DNA of 64,000 nucleotides from Pelagomonas calceolata (lineage: Eukaryota > Sar > Pelagophyceae > Pelagomonadales > Pelagomonadaceae): the NCBI GenBank assembly GCA_918797485.1, contig CAKKNE010000001.1, forward strand, positions 6,200,001-6,264,000. The letters run 5' to 3'. How positions within the stretch are numbered: position 1 is the stretch's first letter; every line of letters begins with the position of its first letter. Positions 62,701-64,000 of this stretch are shown here, in pieces. The notes beneath the pieces are model-generated. The model ran no database searches. It saw only the letters and a list, made by a program, of their open reading frames with translations, and had not been told where the DNA came from. The position numbers and the translations under genes are program-made.

Positions 62701-63708
62701 CGCGCTCCCGAGGCGGCCGTCGCCAATCTTTAGAGCGAGGATCTGGCAGCCGGGCGCGACGCCGTCCGCCGCGTCGTCCTCGGCTTCGAAATTGGCGGCT
62801 ACGATGCCCGCCACGTGCGTGCCGTGACTCCCAGCATCGCACACGATCGAAAGCGCGCCGCCGTCGTCGAGGTCGCCAATCTGGAGGCAGAACGTGCAGG
62901 CGCTGCCGAAGCCAAACGTGCCGAGCTGGCGCTCGACCCCGAACGGCGCCATGGGGCTAGAGTCGGTGAGGTCTCCGGTTCCTTCCGCGTCGACCACCGC
63001 GCGCCAGCCGTTGTCGTCCCGGAACGCGACGACGTCGATCAGGGGCCCAGCGTCGTCGTAGTCGTCCTTCAGCAACGCGTCCAGCTCTTTCAGGCGCGCC
63101 TCGAGCTCCGTCTTCTTCGCCTTTTTTGCCGCGGCGGTCGCGTTGGCGCGCCCGCCCCAGACGAGCTCGTCCTCCGGCGATGGCGTCCAGTTCTCGGCGG
63201 CGTCGAGGTCGCGCTGCATCCGGGTCGCCGCCGCGCGATGCGTCGCCTCGAAGAGCTCCTTTCGCTCAGCCAGGACGCGCTCGCGCGTCGATCCCGGCAA
63301 CAACGTCCATAAAGGAGCCGCGCCGACTCGGAATTCGTCGACAGAATCCGCCCAGGCGCCGAGCGTGAGCGTCGCGCCGGACGCGCCTTCGAGAGTTGTT
63401 CCGTCCTTTTTCCGGGAGACGCTCATGTCGATATCGCCACCGCCCGTGCAGTCCAGAAAATCAACATACTTCGGTTGGCCCGTCGATGTGGTTTGCAGGC
63501 CGGCCGCCGCCAGGTCGCAGCCCGTGTCGAGCACCGCGACGAGCACGCCGCGGCCGTCGGCGTCCGGGTTCGTGTCTCGAAGATACGAGACGCCCGTCTC
63601 GTCCTTTGGCAGCGTCGATGCTTGCATGCGAGTTCTTGCATGACGGACGCGTCTAGGTGAAAAACAGGTTGTGCTTGCCAGCAGTGCCGACAGCACGCAC
63701 CACTGCAT
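59728..63708 (-). CDS. TPP2: Tripeptidyl-peptidase II
   Basis: Giant subtilisin-like exopeptidase that removes tripeptides downstream of the proteasome. Catalytic triad motifs are VAVLDTGCD (Asp), GSHGTHVAGIVAA (His) and YHGTSMSSPNACG (Ser), with the oxyanion Asn in TSAGNDGP. The long insert between Asp and His is family-typical, and the C-terminal two thirds contain the TPP2 beta-sandwich and helical repeats. An acidic KKDDATDDDEEKSDEEKDAE loop is local. The ATG at 63708 gives 1326 residues beginning MQWCVLSALLASTTCFSPRRV, a signal peptide with a CFSP junction; an ATG at 63738 adds ten residues. TPP2 is normally cytosolic, so this leader is unexpected. Single exon. Confidence 0.93.
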   Translation of the reverse strand: MQWCVLSALLASTTCFSPRRVRHARTRMQASTLPKDETGVSYLRDTNPDADGRGVLVAVLDTGCDLAAAGLQTTSTGQPKYVDFLDCTGGGDIDMSVSRKKDGTTLEGASGATLTLGAWADSVDEFRVGAAPLWTLLPGSTRERVLAERKELFEATHRAAATRMQRDLDAAENWTPSPEDELVWGGRANATAAAKKAKKTELEARLKELDALLKDDYDDAGPLIDVVAFRDDNGWRAVVDAEGTGDLTDSSPMAPFGVERQLGTFGFGSACTFCLQIGDLDDGGALSIVCDAGSHGTHVAGIVAANFEAEDDAADGVAPGCQILALKIGDGRLGSAETGTGLVRALAACKRYGVDLINLSYGEPFYESTSGRVAETFDDAVRKWSMTVFTSAGNDGPALSSLGAPGCLTAPITVGAYVSPAMMREQYSMLEGDVPATSYTFSSRGPTPDGWIPTLCAPGGAIAPIPRHMLAGRAQYHGTSMSSPNACGVAACVLSALAREDRPSPPALRRALESTCKPVPSADPFAQGFGLIDAPAAVTYLETHAGKTAHDLAFDVTVPSQGDARGVYLRDAGQVLSPAAGGGGVVGVQVKPRFAHATSRDEAEVEEVLKLDVDVALSCAADWVTTPASLVLQSGVAARPQSFQIKIDAASLPPGAHFTRVEGRDATDPTRGPLFTLPVTAIVPHNGLKGTSADESYALSLRGGVPERRFVRAPSGAEFAKVKLKTGALPKGPHAVTFHAVPSARGDLPNTESQTKEYPMLRPDDEKTIIVPCQGGATLELCVALGWMSNPVDDVPLDMEVEFHSYGLGEQLGAAGAGDSSVGVRIGAADEYGRLEVGAPLRSETIDAEASLKAVDRALRPTKSLVRAGSAVLDALPPSDAELRADPAAPAALVHEALLTYDFELKAANADDASVGHTVVPQLSALHKQLYDSPIDGAIWRVKDQNGQILAHGGLIHDAKPLSLRAGKYALEVLLRHTDRAALEDMKDLPARLRFNLKDPMTCPIVKDRGTATVGGEALKDGFLRKDARRAIYVRRPDGKLPAWVERGDTLVGSLVLDKELDDDRVHVPLAYEPPPPATPEKKDDATDDDEEKSDEEKDAEALTEAVRDAQISALKALRGTDPPSRFDALAASIRTEHPSHLPFLREILDDAVARLNKATDKADAANRVVAAADAILGDVDADAVASYFGRKEPRDGAAAKKRGDDMDEQRAALRHALLYRAMALSSDDAVDELDRWAPEVTTFAEDDDRDTYVLAHARRDANRGRPGAALAAIRARLKVAKLDGTCNQALHDAKAELLETLELEDWVRLAKEDLLRRYPPTTNPL

Positions 63709-63865
63709 CGTTCGTTGCACCGGTGCTTCTGTTGGCATAAATAACTGACAACTGACGATGTCTCGCGGTCCGTGCTAGCTCTACCGCAGCGCTTGGCTCG
63801 AGCTCGTGCTCTGCTGACAGGGAGAGCAAGGTCAGTTTTTGCGGTGTTTCGCCCTCCAAATCAGC

Positions 63866-64000
63866 ATGTCGCTGCTAAAACGCCTCACCCTGCTATGCGC
63901 AGCCCAAAGCACCACCGCACTCGTGCTCAACACCCTCAAATCAGCCACAGTCCTCAACCCTGCCACTGGCACACCAACACCGCTGCTCGACGGCCTCGCG
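63866..64000 (+). CDS. Start of a secreted or plastid protein, cut by the window end
   Basis: 45 codons are visible from the ATG at 63866. MSLLKRLTLLCAAQSTTALVLN is a signal peptide; the next part, SATVLNPATGTPTPLLDGL, is too short for a family call, though a TG-PLLDGL start is seen in redoxin-like proteins. Divergent from TPP2 with a 157-bp spacer. Confidence 0.6.
   Translation, partial: MSLLKRLTLLCAAQSTTALVLNTLKSATVLNPATGTPTPLLDGLA

Overview
This looks like nuclear DNA of a photosynthetic stramenopile, most likely a pelagophyte (Aureococcus/Pelagomonas type). The reasons are high GC; densely packed, nearly intron-free genes on both strands; several precursors with heterokont-style plastid leaders (for example an AAAFAP motif at 50866); P-S/T-rich linkers in a giant secreted protein; and short introns built from MITE-like 'introner' elements with 15-bp terminal inverted repeats and 8-bp target duplications, a structure described for Aureococcus introners. 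An intact-looking CFAP206 (axoneme) gene points to a flagellated relative. I cannot fix the species.

Layout. 0-13 kb: catechol O-methyltransferase, a sphingosine-kinase-like lipid kinase, an oxygenase-sulfotransferase fusion, glutathionyl-hydroquinone reductase, ARPC4, an F-box-like protein, a GT61 glycosyltransferase carrying an introner, a 2OG-Fe(II) oxygenase, a dienelactone hydrolase and a Ctr copper transporter. 13-18 kb: an esterase, a membrane-anchored GLTP-domain protein, an unknown protein and SDHC. 18.1-30.4 kb: one uninterrupted 4095-codon secreted repeat protein. 30-41 kb: a secreted Cys-rich protein, VPS24/CHMP3, a thylakoid-lumen-type protein, a bromodomain/NET protein, a PP2C-SAM phosphatase, a UFD1-UBX-UBA adaptor, overlapping PET117 and SMN genes, and CFAP206 with a textbook introner. 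41-50 kb: an AhpD-like protein, a UvrC-UvrB-HRDC fusion, a Sin3-type PAH protein, 1.5 kb of lower-GC DNA without a convincing gene, an ER saposin/canopy-like protein with an introner, and a mitochondrial carrier with two short introns. 50-64 kb: a plastid protein, PRPP synthetase, two ankyrin proteins, a LYR-motif protein, a YwbE-family protein, an RS-rich ORF, a low-complexity protein with three TQT motifs, tripeptidyl peptidase II, and the start of one more secreted protein.

There is no operon-like pathway. Genes are grouped by promoter sharing: many are divergent pairs, and eight 5' regions carry the same 20-23 bp imperfect palindrome (CTAGYG...CGCTAG half-sites). Functions touch mitochondria (SDHC, PET117, LYR protein, carrier), RNP assembly (SMN, RS-rich ORF), ubiquitin/Cdc48, ESCRT, copper uptake and plastid or organellar DNA repair.

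Most worth following up: (1) the PET117 stop and SMN start overlap as ATGA, suggesting a two-gene mRNA; (2) the single-chain UvrC(RNase H)-UvrB-HRDC repair protein without the GIY-YIG nuclease; (3) the introner family caught at several stages, in both orientations; (4) the recurrent CTAG palindrome; (5) two unusual fusions (2OG oxygenase-sulfotransferase; UFD1-UBX-UBA). No viral, retroviral or Polinton-like remnants, tRNAs, rRNAs or CRISPR arrays were seen.
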